64,000 nucleotides of DNA, from the NCBI GenBank assembly GCA_963763475.1, contig CAVXOR010000001.1, forward strand, positions 468,366 through 532,365. The letters run 5' to 3'. Position 1 is the first letter of the stretch. Each line of letters starts with the position of its first letter. The stretch is from AC-32 sp963763475 (GTDB lineage: Bacteria; Actinomycetota; Thermoleophilia; Gaiellales; Gaiellaceae). Below are positions 56,172 to 64,000 of this stretch, one piece after another. The notes under the pieces are model-generated. The model was not told where the DNA came from and ran no database searches. It saw only the letters and a list, made by a program, of their open reading frames with translations. The position numbers and the translations under genes are program-made.

Positions 56172-57520
56172 TGGAACTCCACGAGCGCCTGCTCACCGCG
56201 CCGACCGTCGCGCCGACGACCGGCCAAGACCCCTTCTCCGAGCTCAAGGACCGGGTGCATCTGGCCGTCATCAGCGACCTCGGCCCGCAGCTGTTCAACG
56301 TCAGCATCGACCCGGCCGCGTTGCGGGAGCGCGTCGTCAGCGACATCCGGGGCCACCTCTCCCGCGAGAGCGGAATCGCCCGCGACGATCGTGACCGCGT
56401 CACGGCTGAGATCGCCGACGACATCCTCGGTCACGGCCCGCTCGAGCGGCTGCTCGCCGACGACAGCGTGACCGAGATCATGGTCAACGGGCCATTCGAC
56501 GTCTGGGTCGAGCGCCAGGGCCGGCTCTACGAGACGACCGTGCGCTTCAAGGACGAGTCGCACCTGCGCCGGATCATCAACAAGATGGTCGCCCAGGTCG
56601 GCCGCCGGATCGACGAGTCGTCCCCGATGGTCGACGCGAGGCTTCCCGACGGCAGCCGCGTCAACGCCGTCCTGCCGCCACTCTCGCTCAGCGGGCCGCT
56701 CGTCACGATCCGGAAGTTCAGCGCCGAACGGCTCGACATGGCCCAACTCGTGCGCCTCGGAACGGTGTCGACCGAGGTCGTCGAGTTCCTCGACCGCTGC
56801 GTCCGCGCCGAGCTGAACGTCCTGATCTCCGGTGGTACCGGCACCGGCAAGACGACGTTCCTGAACGCGCTCTCGAGCTCGATTCCGGACTCCGACCGGA
56901 TCATCACGATCGAGGACGCCGCCGAGCTGCGGCTCAACCAGCGGCACGTCCTGCGACTCGAGGCGCGGCCGAAGAACATCGAAGGCGAGGGCGAGATCGC
57001 GATCCGCCAGCTGGTCCGGAACTCGCTGCGTATGCGGCCCGAGCGGATCATCGTGGGGGAGGTCCGCGGGGCCGAGGCACTCGACATGCTCCAGGCGATG
57101 AACACGGGCCATGACGGCTCGCTCTCGACCGTCCATGCAAACGCTCCGCGAGACGCGCTGGCACGGATCGAGACCATGGTGCTGATGGCGGGCTACGACC
57201 TGCCGATGCGGGCGATCCGCCAGCAGGTGGCCTCGGCGCTCGACCTGCTCATCCATCTCGAGCGTCTCGAGGACGGCTCGCGCCGGGTGACCTCGATCGT
57301 CGAGGTACAGCGGATGGAGTCGGACACGATCACGCTCCAGGAGCTGTTCCGGTTCCAGGTCGAGCAGGTCACGACCGACCGGATGGTGATTGGCAACCTC
57401 TGCCCGACCGGCCTGCGTCCGACGTTCCTGACCAAGTTCGAGCGGCGCGGGATCGCGCTGCCGATAGGCCTCTTCCGTGAGGGCCGCATGCCCGAGTCCT
57501 CGGAAGGGGTGCGGCCGTGA
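56171..57520 (+). CDS. tadA: CpaF/TadA-type pilus assembly ATPase
   Basis: A 449-residue secretion ATPase that powers pilin extrusion, and in known Tad systems also retraction. The N-terminal domain includes HGPLERLLADDSVTEIMVNG. Walker A is GGTGTGKTT (~221-229), the Asp box is IITIEDAAELRL, Walker B is RIIVGEVRGAE (~292-302) and the His box is NTGHDGSLSTVHAN. All catalytic elements are present. The C-terminal ~80 residues (after ITLQELFRFQVEQV) follow the CpaF pattern. Start and stop overlap the neighbours, so the whole operon is translationally coupled. Confidence 0.95.
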   Translation: MELHERLLTAPTVAPTTGQDPFSELKDRVHLAVISDLGPQLFNVSIDPAALRERVVSDIRGHLSRESGIARDDRDRVTAEIADDILGHGPLERLLADDSVTEIMVNGPFDVWVERQGRLYETTVRFKDESHLRRIINKMVAQVGRRIDESSPMVDARLPDGSRVNAVLPPLSLSGPLVTIRKFSAERLDMAQLVRLGTVSTEVVEFLDRCVRAELNVLISGGTGTGKTTFLNALSSSIPDSDRIITIEDAAELRLNQRHVLRLEARPKNIEGEGEIAIRQLVRNSLRMRPERIIVGEVRGAEALDMLQAMNTGHDGSLSTVHANAPRDALARIETMVLMAGYDLPMRAIRQQVASALDLLIHLERLEDGSRRVTSIVEVQRMESDTITLQELFRFQVEQVTTDRMVIGNLCPTGLRPTFLTKFERRGIALPIGLFREGRMPESSEGVRP

Positions 57521-59406
57521 GGCGGCGGCTCCAGCTGAGCCAACTGCTGGCGCTTTGCGCCGTCGTCCTCACGGTCGCTCCAGCTTCTGCGGCCAACCAC
57601 CGCCTGTCCCTGGCGGAAGCCGCGGGCGGGCAGTTCCCCGACCGCGTGTTCGTGCTGACGCTTCCGTCGCCTCGGCCCCTCGAGGCGTCACAGCTCCGTG
57701 TGCGCGAGAACGGCCGTCCGGTCACAGGCGTGACGGTCGTCCCTGCAACGGCGGCGAGCTCGAGCCAGTTCGGCGTCGTGCTCGTGCTCGACGCGAGCGA
57801 CAGCATGAAGGGAAAGCCGATCGCGGCCGCCCTGGAGGCGGCGCAGGTGTTCGTCAACCACCACACGTCGACCCAGCAGGTGGCGGTGATCACCTTCAAC
57901 AAGGACACGAAGGTCGAGCAGCCGTTCACGACCGAGACCGGCGAGATCGTGCGGGCGCTGGCGCATCAGCCGACGCTCGCCTTCGGCACGCACCTGTACG
58001 ACGCGGTGGCCGAGGGAGTCTCGCTGCTGAAGACCGCCAAGATCACGGCCGGCTCGGTGGTCGTCCTCTCCGACGGCGCCGACACCGGCAGCGCGGCGTC
58101 CCGCGACGACGTGGTCGAAGCCGCGAAGGCGGCCCACGCGCGTGTCTTTGCGATCGGCCTTCGATCGGGGCAGTTCGACCCGACGACGCTGCGGAGCCTG
58201 GCGACTGGCACGGCGGGGGACTTCTCCGAGGCTTCGTCGGCCAAGGATCTCTCGCAGATCTACGACCAGCTGGGTACTCGTCTCTCGCAGGAGTACCTGC
58301 TGCAGTACCGGTCGCTGCAGGATCTCGGCTCGAAGGTCCACGTCTCGGTGCGCGTGAAGGGCGTCGCAGGCACCGCACGGGCCGGCTACGCCGCGCCGAC
58401 GATTCCGCCGCCAGTCGTCGTGAGCTATCACCGTGGCGCCGGCGTCGGCTTCTGGACGTCGGGCTTCACGATGCTCATCTTCGGGCTGCTCGCGGTCGCG
58501 CTGTTCGCCTTCTGCCTCTACGCGCTGCTGAAGCCGCGCGGCCGCACGCTGCAGAAGCGGCTGGCCGAGTTCGTCTCGCTCGCCCAGGCCTCGGACGGGA
58601 CCTCGCTGACGTCCTCCTCACGCGATCTCCGTCCCGAGGGGCCCGACTCGACGATCGAGAAGTCCCGGCTCTGGAACCGGTGGGAGGCCGAGGTCGAGCT
58701 GGCGGACATCAGCACCAGCCCGACTCGGCTGGCGATCGGGACGCTGGTCGCGATGGTCGTGGTGATGTGGCTCGTGGCCCTGTTCTTCAGCTTCTTCGCC
58801 GTGCTGCTGGGGCTGCTCGTGCCGTTCCTGGTGTGGACGTACGTCCGTCGCAAGGTCGAGCGGAAGCGGGCGAAGTTCGCCGAGCAGCTGCCGGACAACC
58901 TCGCCGTGCTCGCGTCGGCGCTGCGCGCGGGCCACAGCTTCGTCGGGGCGCTCTCGGTCGTCGTCGACGACGCGCCGGAGCCGGCCCAGTCGGAGTTCGC
59001 CCGCGTGGTGGCCGACGAGCAGCTCGGCCGGCCCCTCGAAGACGCGCTAGACACCGTCGCGCGGCGGATGAACAACCCGGATCTCGCCCAGGTCGCGCTG
59101 GTGGCCGCACTTCAGCGGCAGACCGGCGGTAGCACGGCCGAGGTGCTCGAGCGCGTGGTCGAGACCGTTCGCGAACGGCAGGATCTGCGCAGGCAGATCA
59201 AGACGCTGACGGCAGCGGGGCGGATGTCTCGCTGGGTCGTCTCGTCACTGCCGCTCGTGCTGGTGATCGCCATCTCGCTCTTGAACCCGGGCTACCTGCA
59301 CCCGCTGTTCGTTCACACCTCCGGCCGGGTGCTGCTCGTGTTCGCGACGCTGCTCGTGGTCGGCGGCTCGTTCGTGATCAAGCGCATCGTGGACATCAAG
59401 GTGTAG
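57517..59406 (+). CDS. tadB: VWA-TadB fusion protein (von Willebrand A domain plus T2SSF)
   Basis: A 629-residue fusion. GTG 57517 begins a signal peptide ending near residue 26 (APASAA). A VWA domain follows with the MIDAS motif DASDS at 92-96 (GVVLVLDASDSMKGK), the Thr-bearing loop and GSVVVLSDGADTGSAAS. After GAGVGFWTSGFTMLIFGLLA and a helix near 315-340 comes the platform part: two helices (IGTLVAMVVVMWLVALFFSF) and the T2SSF domain (AEQLPDNLAVLASALRAGHS, RPLEDALDTVARRMNNPDLA, GGSTAEVLERVVETVRERQD). TadB is the inner-membrane platform for pilus assembly. The extracellular VWA head probably binds a metal and a protein or matrix ligand. Frame intact. Confidence 0.9.
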   Translation: MRRRLQLSQLLALCAVVLTVAPASAANHRLSLAEAAGGQFPDRVFVLTLPSPRPLEASQLRVRENGRPVTGVTVVPATAASSSQFGVVLVLDASDSMKGKPIAAALEAAQVFVNHHTSTQQVAVITFNKDTKVEQPFTTETGEIVRALAHQPTLAFGTHLYDAVAEGVSLLKTAKITAGSVVVLSDGADTGSAASRDDVVEAAKAAHARVFAIGLRSGQFDPTTLRSLATGTAGDFSEASSAKDLSQIYDQLGTRLSQEYLLQYRSLQDLGSKVHVSVRVKGVAGTARAGYAAPTIPPPVVVSYHRGAGVGFWTSGFTMLIFGLLAVALFAFCLYALLKPRGRTLQKRLAEFVSLAQASDGTSLTSSSRDLRPEGPDSTIEKSRLWNRWEAEVELADISTSPTRLAIGTLVAMVVVMWLVALFFSFFAVLLGLLVPFLVWTYVRRKVERKRAKFAEQLPDNLAVLASALRAGHSFVGALSVVVDDAPEPAQSEFARVVADEQLGRPLEDALDTVARRMNNPDLAQVALVAALQRQTGGSTAEVLERVVETVRERQDLRRQIKTLTAAGRMSRWVVSSLPLVLVIAISLLNPGYLHPLFVHTSGRVLLVFATLLVVGGSFVIKRIVDIKV

Positions 59407-59410
59407 TGCA

Positions 59411-60325
59411 ATGGTGATCCTGCTCATCATCGGGCTCGGGCTGACAGCCCTGGCCGTCGTGCTCGGGTTGCGTGCGCTGAACTTCGCCCGCGTCCGCTCG
59501 GCCGCCAACGTCGAGAGCATCGACGTGTACGGCTTCAGCGGTCGCACCGAGAGCGTGCTCGTCGACTCCGGCCCGGGCTCCACGGACGAGGACGTGGTCA
59601 CGCGGATCGGCGGCTTCGTCGCAGGCCGCTTCAATCAGCTGGACAGCGAGAAAGTGCGGACGGAGCTAGTCGGTGCGGGCCTCTACACGGTGACTCCGCG
59701 GAAGTTCATCGGGTACCGCGCCATCTCGCTGATCGGCCTCCCTGCACTCGGGGGCTGGGCTGCCGTGACTGCCTCTCTACCTCCGTTGCTGGCGGTGATC
59801 GTGGTGATCCTGTCGATCTTCATCGGCTGGATGGCTCCGCTCTGGATCGTCCGGAGCCGCGCCGGCCGGCGGAAGCTGGAGATCGACACCCAGCTTCCCG
59901 AGCTGATCGACCTCCTGGTCGTGACGATCGAGGCAGGCGTCGGCTTCAACGAGTCGCTCCGCATCGCCGGGGATCGAATCGGGGGCCCTCTGGGAGAGGA
60001 GCTGCGCCTGACGATGCAGGAGCAGCGGATGGGCCTCGCCTTGAACGAGGCCCTTACGCACCTGCTGCAGCGCGCAGAGACGCCGGGCTTGCGCTCCTTC
60101 ATCCGCTCGGTGCTGCAGGGTGAGCTGCTCGGTGTCTCGATCGGTCAGATCCTGCGCAACGTCGCGGTCGAGATGCGCAAGCGGCGCCGGGCGCTGGCCG
60201 AGGAGCGAGCGCAGAAGGCGCCGATCAAGATCCTGTTCCCGCTCGTGTTCATGATCTTCCCAGCGATCTTCGTGATCATCCTGGCGCCGGCGATCTACTC
60301 GATCATGGACACGCTGCACAAATGA
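59411..60325 (+). CDS. tadC: TadC-type pilus platform protein (T2SSF)
   Basis: A 304-residue inner-membrane platform partner of TadB. It has an N-terminal helix (VILLIIGLGLTALAVVLGLR), two middle helices near residues 105-140 and a T2SSF domain: LEIDTQLPELIDLLVVTIEA, GVGFNESLRIAGDRIGGPLG, EELRLTMQEQRMGLALNEAL and LRSFIRSVLQGELLGVSIGQ. The last helix is LVFMIFPAIFVIILAPAIYS. It starts at ATG 59411, four bases after the fusion gene, and overlaps the DUF192 gene in ATGA. Confidence 0.92.
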   Translation: MVILLIIGLGLTALAVVLGLRALNFARVRSAANVESIDVYGFSGRTESVLVDSGPGSTDEDVVTRIGGFVAGRFNQLDSEKVRTELVGAGLYTVTPRKFIGYRAISLIGLPALGGWAAVTASLPPLLAVIVVILSIFIGWMAPLWIVRSRAGRRKLEIDTQLPELIDLLVVTIEAGVGFNESLRIAGDRIGGPLGEELRLTMQEQRMGLALNEALTHLLQRAETPGLRSFIRSVLQGELLGVSIGQILRNVAVEMRKRRRALAEERAQKAPIKILFPLVFMIFPAIFVIILAPAIYSIMDTLHK

Positions 60326-60693
60326 GCCGGCGCCGCCCCGACACAGTGACGATGCACGGTGAGGGCGGCCGGGTCGTCTGCGAGCGGTGCGAGATCGCCG
60401 CCGGTCCTGTCTCACGCGCGCGAGGGCTGCTCGGGAGGAGCCAGCTCGACGCGGGCACGGGCCTCCTGCTCAAGCCGAGCTTCTCGATCCACACGCTCTT
60501 CATGCGCTTCCCGATCGACGCCGTCTTCCTCGACCGCGACCACGCCGTGGTCGACGTCGTGCGAGAGCTGCGGCCCTGGCGCGCCGCGACGCGCATGCGT
60601 GCCCGGTCGGTGCTCGAGCTGCCGGCCGGCGAAGCTGAGCGCGTCGGCCTCCGCGTGGGAGAGCGCCTGCAGGCGGCGGGGGTGGCCGAGTGA
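60322..60693 (+). CDS. DUF192 family protein
   Basis: A 123-residue protein with ARGLLGRSQLDAGTGLLLKP, FSIHTLFMRFPIDAVFLDRD, VVDVVRELRPWR and SVLELPAGEAERVGLRVGER, the DUF192 consensus (PF02643). The usual family is a small beta-barrel often secreted; here there is no signal peptide, so it may act in the cytoplasm. Function is unknown. It is embedded by ATGA and GTGA overlaps between TadC and the prepilin peptidase, so a part in pilus biogenesis is likely but unproven. Confidence 0.88.
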   Translation: MSRRRPDTVTMHGEGGRVVCERCEIAAGPVSRARGLLGRSQLDAGTGLLLKPSFSIHTLFMRFPIDAVFLDRDHAVVDVVRELRPWRAATRMRARSVLELPAGEAERVGLRVGERLQAAGVAE

Positions 60694-61265
60694 GCGCCGA
60701 GGCACAGCCCGTGTCGTCGCTCCCGGCGCCCCGCGAGACGCACGTACCCGACCTGCTCTCGGTCGGCGTCGCGTTCGGGCTCGCAGCCGCGTGCTTTGTC
60801 GACTTCGGAGTCACGGCGCGCGCCTTCATCTCGGCGTTGTTCGTCGTGATCCTCGTCGTGCTTTCGGTGATCGACATCGAGCAGCGCCGGATCCCGAACC
60901 GGATCGTGCTGCCCGCCACCGTCGTGGTGCTCGCGCTCCAGCTCGCGTTCTTCCCGAGCCAGGCGGTCGAATGGATCGTCGCGACGCTCGGCGCGGGCTT
61001 CGTCTTCTTGCTGGCGTACATCACCTACCGGGCGGGGCTCGGCCTCGGAGACGTGAAGCTGGCGCTCCTGCTGGGCGCCGGGCTCGGAAAGGCGGTCGTG
61101 CTCGGGATCTTCCTGGGGATGTTCGCGGCCGGGATCGGTGGGCTCGTGATCATCTCCCGGCGCGGGCTCGACGCGCGCAAGGAGACCATCCCGCTCGGCC
61201 CGTTCCTGGCCCTGGGCGCCGTGCTGTCCCTGTTCTTCGGCGGCTCGGACTTCGTCAGCTTCTAG
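60690..61265 (+). CDS. tadV: Type IV prepilin peptidase (A24 family, TadV/CpaA-like)
   Basis: A 191-residue membrane protease lacking the N-terminal methylase domain. About six helices. The catalytic aspartates are in VLSVIDIEQRRIPN (Asp62) and AGLGLGDVKLALLLGAGLG (Asp121); GLGDVK matches the GxGDxK signature. It would cleave the Flp prepilins and TadE after the Gly of their leaders. The start at GTG 60690 overlaps the DUF192 stop. The operon therefore contains its own processing enzyme. Confidence 0.94.
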   Translation: MSAEAQPVSSLPAPRETHVPDLLSVGVAFGLAAACFVDFGVTARAFISALFVVILVVLSVIDIEQRRIPNRIVLPATVVVLALQLAFFPSQAVEWIVATLGAGFVFLLAYITYRAGLGLGDVKLALLLGAGLGKAVVLGIFLGMFAAGIGGLVIISRRGLDARKETIPLGPFLALGAVLSLFFGGSDFVSF

Positions 61266-61267
61266 CC

Positions 61268-62395
61268 ATGGGCGAACGGGCTCCGACTGCGGCAGGGTTC
61301 CATCGCGCACTCGATCGCGTCCTCTTCGCGACGATTCCGCTGGGGCTCGTGGTGCTGCTCGCCACGAAGAGCACCCGTCACTACTTCTGGGACTTCCGCG
61401 TCTTCTGGCATGCGGGCAAGGACGTGCTCGCGGGCCACTCGCCGTATCCGCCGCCGGATCCGTCGCTGCTGGCCCACCAGAGCTCGTTCGTCTACCCGCC
61501 CGAGACGGCGCTCGCCTTCGCGCCCCTCTCGCTGCTGCCGTACCAGCTGGCCGCAGGGCTCTTCTTCGCGCTGCTCGTCGCGTGCCTGCTGTCGACGCTG
61601 TGGGTGCTCGAGGTGCGCGACTGGCGCTGCTACGGCGCCGCGGTGCTCTTCGCGCCCGTCGTGAGCGCGATCACGAACGGCACGCTCAGCTGCGTGCTGG
61701 CCCTGGGCGTTGCGCTCGCCTGGCGCTACCGGGACAGCTGGCCCCGCGTTGCCGCGGCGGTCGCAGGCGTGGTCGTGTTGAAGGTGTTCCTCTGGCCGCT
61801 CGCACTGTGGCTCGTCGCCACCCGGCGCTTCGCAGCGGCGGCAGCGGCTGCGATCGGCGGGGCGCTCGTCACCTTCGTTTCGTGGGCGGTGCTGGGCTTT
61901 GCCGGCCTGAGCGACTACCCGCACCTCCTGCGGCTGCTCGCCGACGCGGAGCAGGCCGAGGGCTACTCGCCGATCGCGCTCGGGCTCTCGCTGGGCCTAC
62001 CCGCGTCGACCGCGCGCGCGGTCACCCTGGCGCTCGGCGCGCTCGTCCTGGCCGGGATGTTTCTCGTGGCACGGCGGCGTGAAGGCGACCGCGACGCGTT
62101 GACTCTCGCGATCGCGGCGTCGCTCCTGCTCTCGCCGATCGTCTGGCTGCACTACTTCGTGCTGCTGCTAGTGCCGCTCGCGCTGGCGCGGTCGCGGCTC
62201 TCGCCCGCGTGGGTGCTGTTGCCACTGCCGTTTTGGTTCTCGAGCACGAACGGCCAGAGTCACGGCCACGCCGCGTCGATCGCCCTGGCGCTGGCCGCGG
62301 CCTGCGCGCTGTTGCTGGTGAGCATGTCGGGCGGTTGGCGGTTGCGCCGTCCCTCAGCCCGTCGAGCCGCGGCTCCCGCTCCGGCGGCACGGTGA
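61268..62395 (+). CDS. GT87/DUF2029-like polytopic glycosyltransferase
   Basis: A 375-residue membrane protein, ATG 61268, two bases after the peptidase stop. HYFWDFRVFWHAGKDVLAGH has the acidic Asp of the first loop, and SPYPPPDPSLLAHQSSFVYP with PETALAFAPLSLLPYQLAAG is the DUF2029 signature. Later AEGYSPIALGLSLGLPASTA and SLLLSPIVWLHYFVLLLVPL match the family. It should use polyprenyl-phosphomannose or a similar donor outside the cell. Its position suggests modification of pilus or adhesin proteins, but it could equally serve a lipoglycan. Confidence 0.82.
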   Translation: MGERAPTAAGFHRALDRVLFATIPLGLVVLLATKSTRHYFWDFRVFWHAGKDVLAGHSPYPPPDPSLLAHQSSFVYPPETALAFAPLSLLPYQLAAGLFFALLVACLLSTLWVLEVRDWRCYGAAVLFAPVVSAITNGTLSCVLALGVALAWRYRDSWPRVAAAVAGVVVLKVFLWPLALWLVATRRFAAAAAAAIGGALVTFVSWAVLGFAGLSDYPHLLRLLADAEQAEGYSPIALGLSLGLPASTARAVTLALGALVLAGMFLVARRREGDRDALTLAIAASLLLSPIVWLHYFVLLLVPLALARSRLSPAWVLLPLPFWFSSTNGQSHGHAASIALALAAACALLLVSMSGGWRLRRPSARRAAAPAPAAR

Positions 62396-64000
62396 TCAGC
62401 GAAGCCCACACCCCGGCAGCGGTCGCCACTGCGAGCCCACGGCGACGGACCCTCGCGATCGCCCATCCGGCGGTCGCCTGGCTGACCGGCCTCGTCGTGA
62501 TCTCGACGCTCGTCCGGTTCGCGCTGACCTGGCTGATCCCCGTCCCGTGGATCTTCGCGGACGAGCTGAAGTACTCCGAGCTCGCCAAGAGCTTCGCCGC
62601 GACCGGGAGCTTCGCCATCCGCGACGTGCCCGGACTCGGCTTAAGCCCGCTCTACCCGCTGCTGATCTCGCCCGCCTACGCGCTCTTCGACAGCGTGCCG
62701 CACGCATACCTCGCGATCCGGTTCATCAACTCGCTGCTGATGTCGCTGGCGGCCGTGCCGACCTATCTGCTCGCCCGTCGGCTCGTGACCCGTGGGTGGG
62801 CGCTGACGGCGGCCGCGCTGACGCTGCTGGTGCCGTCGCTCGGCTACGCCGGGATGGTGATGACCGAGAGCCTCTTCCTGCCGCTCTTCCTGACCACGGT
62901 GCTCGTCGTCGTCGCGATGCTGGAGCGCCCGACTGTGGGCAGGCAGCTGGCCGCCCTCGGGCTTGTCGGCCTCGCGCTCCTCACGCGGCCGGCGGCAGTC
63001 GCGCTGGTGCCGGCCCTGCTGAGCGCGATCGCGACCGTGGTCGCCGGTGACCGCGTCGCCGAGGGCAAGCGGGTGCGGCAGCGCCTCGCCGAGTTCCTGC
63101 CGACCTTCGCGGCTCTCGGCGCTGCCGTCGTCGCGCTGGCGGCCTGGGAGGCCGCCCACGGCCGGACGCTGATCGCGCTCTTCGGCGAGACCCAGATCGT
63201 CTGGCGTCACCACTACTCGGTCACCGCCGTCGCGCGCTGGCTGCTCTACCACACCGCCGAGCTCGACCTCTACTCGGGCGTGCTGCCGTTCGCGGCCCTG
63301 CTCGTGCTGGGGACCTGCGTCTTCGTCAGGGGCGACCAGACGCTGCGTGTCTTCGCCGCCGTGGCGGTGTCGATGACCGCCTGGCTGCTCCTGGTCGCCG
63401 CGACCTTCGTCTCGGGCGTCGGAAGCCTCGACGCCCACTCGACCGCGCGCATCTCCGACCGGTACACGTTCTACGCGCTGCCGCTACTGATCGTCGCGCT
63501 CGCGGCCTATGCCGCGGGACGTCTGCCCACGCGAGCGAGGGTGACGGTCGCGGCCGCGGCGGTCGCCGGGGCGCTTCCGCTCGCCCTGCCGTTCACGAGC
63601 CTGATCCGGAACGACATCATCCCGGACAGCTTCGGGCTCCTCATGTGGTCGCGGATCGACGGCAAGTTCCTCGTCGCGGTGCCGCACGTGGTGGCCCGCG
63701 TCGCCTTCATTTGCATGGTCCTGGCCGCGCTCTTCGTGCTGCTGCGCAAGCCGCGGCTGGCGAGGCTCCTGCCGCTGCTCGTCGCGCTCTACCTGGTCGC
63801 AGGGATCAGCGCCGTCGTCGGGCGTACGCACGGCACCTCGGCGTTCGCCGACCAGTCGATCCAGTCCACCCACAACTGGGTCGACCAGGCACTCGGCTCG
63901 GGCCAGGACGCCGTCGTGATCTGGTCGGGTCGCAGCGACCCGCACATGGTCTGGGAGAACGAGTTCTTCAACCGCAGCGTCGGCGCGGTCTACTACCTGC
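62392..64000 (+). CDS. GT-C membrane glycosyltransferase (runs off right edge)
   Basis: GTG 62392 overlaps the preceding stop (GTGA); the frame stays open to the window end, about 536 residues. The first extracellular loop has VPWIFADELKYSELAKSFAA, with the Asp-Glu pair typical of GT39/ArnT-like catalytic sites. GMVMTESLFLPLFLTTVLVV and DAHSTARISDRYTFYALPLL are further conserved loops, the latter with the R-x-x-x-R-Y pattern common to actinobacterial mannosyltransferase-like proteins. A soluble extracellular C-terminal part begins near HNWVDQALGSGQDAVVIWSG. Substrate unknown; translational coupling links it to the pilus operon. Confidence 0.8.
   Translation, partial: MISEAHTPAAVATASPRRRTLAIAHPAVAWLTGLVVISTLVRFALTWLIPVPWIFADELKYSELAKSFAATGSFAIRDVPGLGLSPLYPLLISPAYALFDSVPHAYLAIRFINSLLMSLAAVPTYLLARRLVTRGWALTAAALTLLVPSLGYAGMVMTESLFLPLFLTTVLVVVAMLERPTVGRQLAALGLVGLALLTRPAAVALVPALLSAIATVVAGDRVAEGKRVRQRLAEFLPTFAALGAAVVALAAWEAAHGRTLIALFGETQIVWRHHYSVTAVARWLLYHTAELDLYSGVLPFAALLVLGTCVFVRGDQTLRVFAAVAVSMTAWLLLVAATFVSGVGSLDAHSTARISDRYTFYALPLLIVALAAYAAGRLPTRARVTVAAAAVAGALPLALPFTSLIRNDIIPDSFGLLMWSRIDGKFLVAVPHVVARVAFICMVLAALFVLLRKPRLARLLPLLVALYLVAGISAVVGRTHGTSAFADQSIQSTHNWVDQALGSGQDAVVIWSGRSDPHMVWENEFFNRSVGAVYYL

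Overview
The window comes from a high-GC actinobacterium-like genome. GTGA and TGATG stop/start overlaps are everywhere, GTG and TTG starts are frequent, and many proteins resemble families I associate with soil Thermoleophilia (Gaiellales/Solirubrobacterales). The phylum-level call is fairly safe; the class-level call is inference. No rRNA, tRNA, CRISPR array or insertion sequence was seen.

Region 1, about 1-45 kb, is one large cell-surface polysaccharide locus. The minus-strand block (1-19.7 kb) holds a sulfotransferase-like gene running off the left edge, seven or more glycosyltransferases (GT2, GT4, GT87-like), a CDP-paratose-2-epimerase-type SDR, a repeat-unit polymerase (Wzy-like), an O-antigen-ligase-type protein, a flippase (Wzx-like) and a chain-length regulator/BY-kinase (Wzc-like). 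Then come a decayed methyltransferase, a secreted GH26-like glycosidase with two Ig-like repeats and a small secreted protein. From 24.2 kb a plus-strand operon encodes a Core-2/I-branching-type GT, an ABC exporter pair (Wzm/Wzt with a C-terminal sugar-binding domain) and a GT4. The remainder (28.3-45 kb) carries methyltransferases, GT-C membrane proteins, UDP-glucuronate decarboxylase, two polysaccharide deacetylases, two CelD-type GNAT proteins, more GT2s and the initiating polyprenyl-phosphate glycosylphosphotransferase. Together these can make UDP-xylose, initiate, extend, methylate, deacetylate, export and polymerise one or two glycans.

Region 2, about 45-51 kb, is a regulatory and small-protein zone: a sulfotransferase remnant, an unusual sigma factor fused to a LuxR-type HTH, a 5'-truncated GT-C remnant, a small membrane protein, a NarL/LuxR response regulator with a good promoter, two tandem paralogous 70-residue proteins and a polytopic membrane protein.

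Region 3, 51.1-64 kb, is a complete Flp/Tad type IVc pilus operon: two tandem Flp prepilins, a strong hairpin, TadE, a long TadG-like protein, CpaB, CpaE/TadZ, CpaF/TadA, a VWA-TadB fusion, TadC, a DUF192 protein and the prepilin peptidase. Two polytopic glycosyltransferase-like genes follow, the last running off the right edge.

Reading-frame quality is uneven. Genes between about 1.6 and 23 kb, and the GT4 at 27-28 kb, carry many single-base frame changes while their protein sequence stays conserved on both sides. Genes from 28.4 to 45 kb and most of the pilus operon are clean. I annotate the broken genes at full reconstructed extent and treat most breaks as probable sequence error. True decay is likely only for the methyltransferase at 20.3 kb and the fragments at 45.0 and 46.9 kb.
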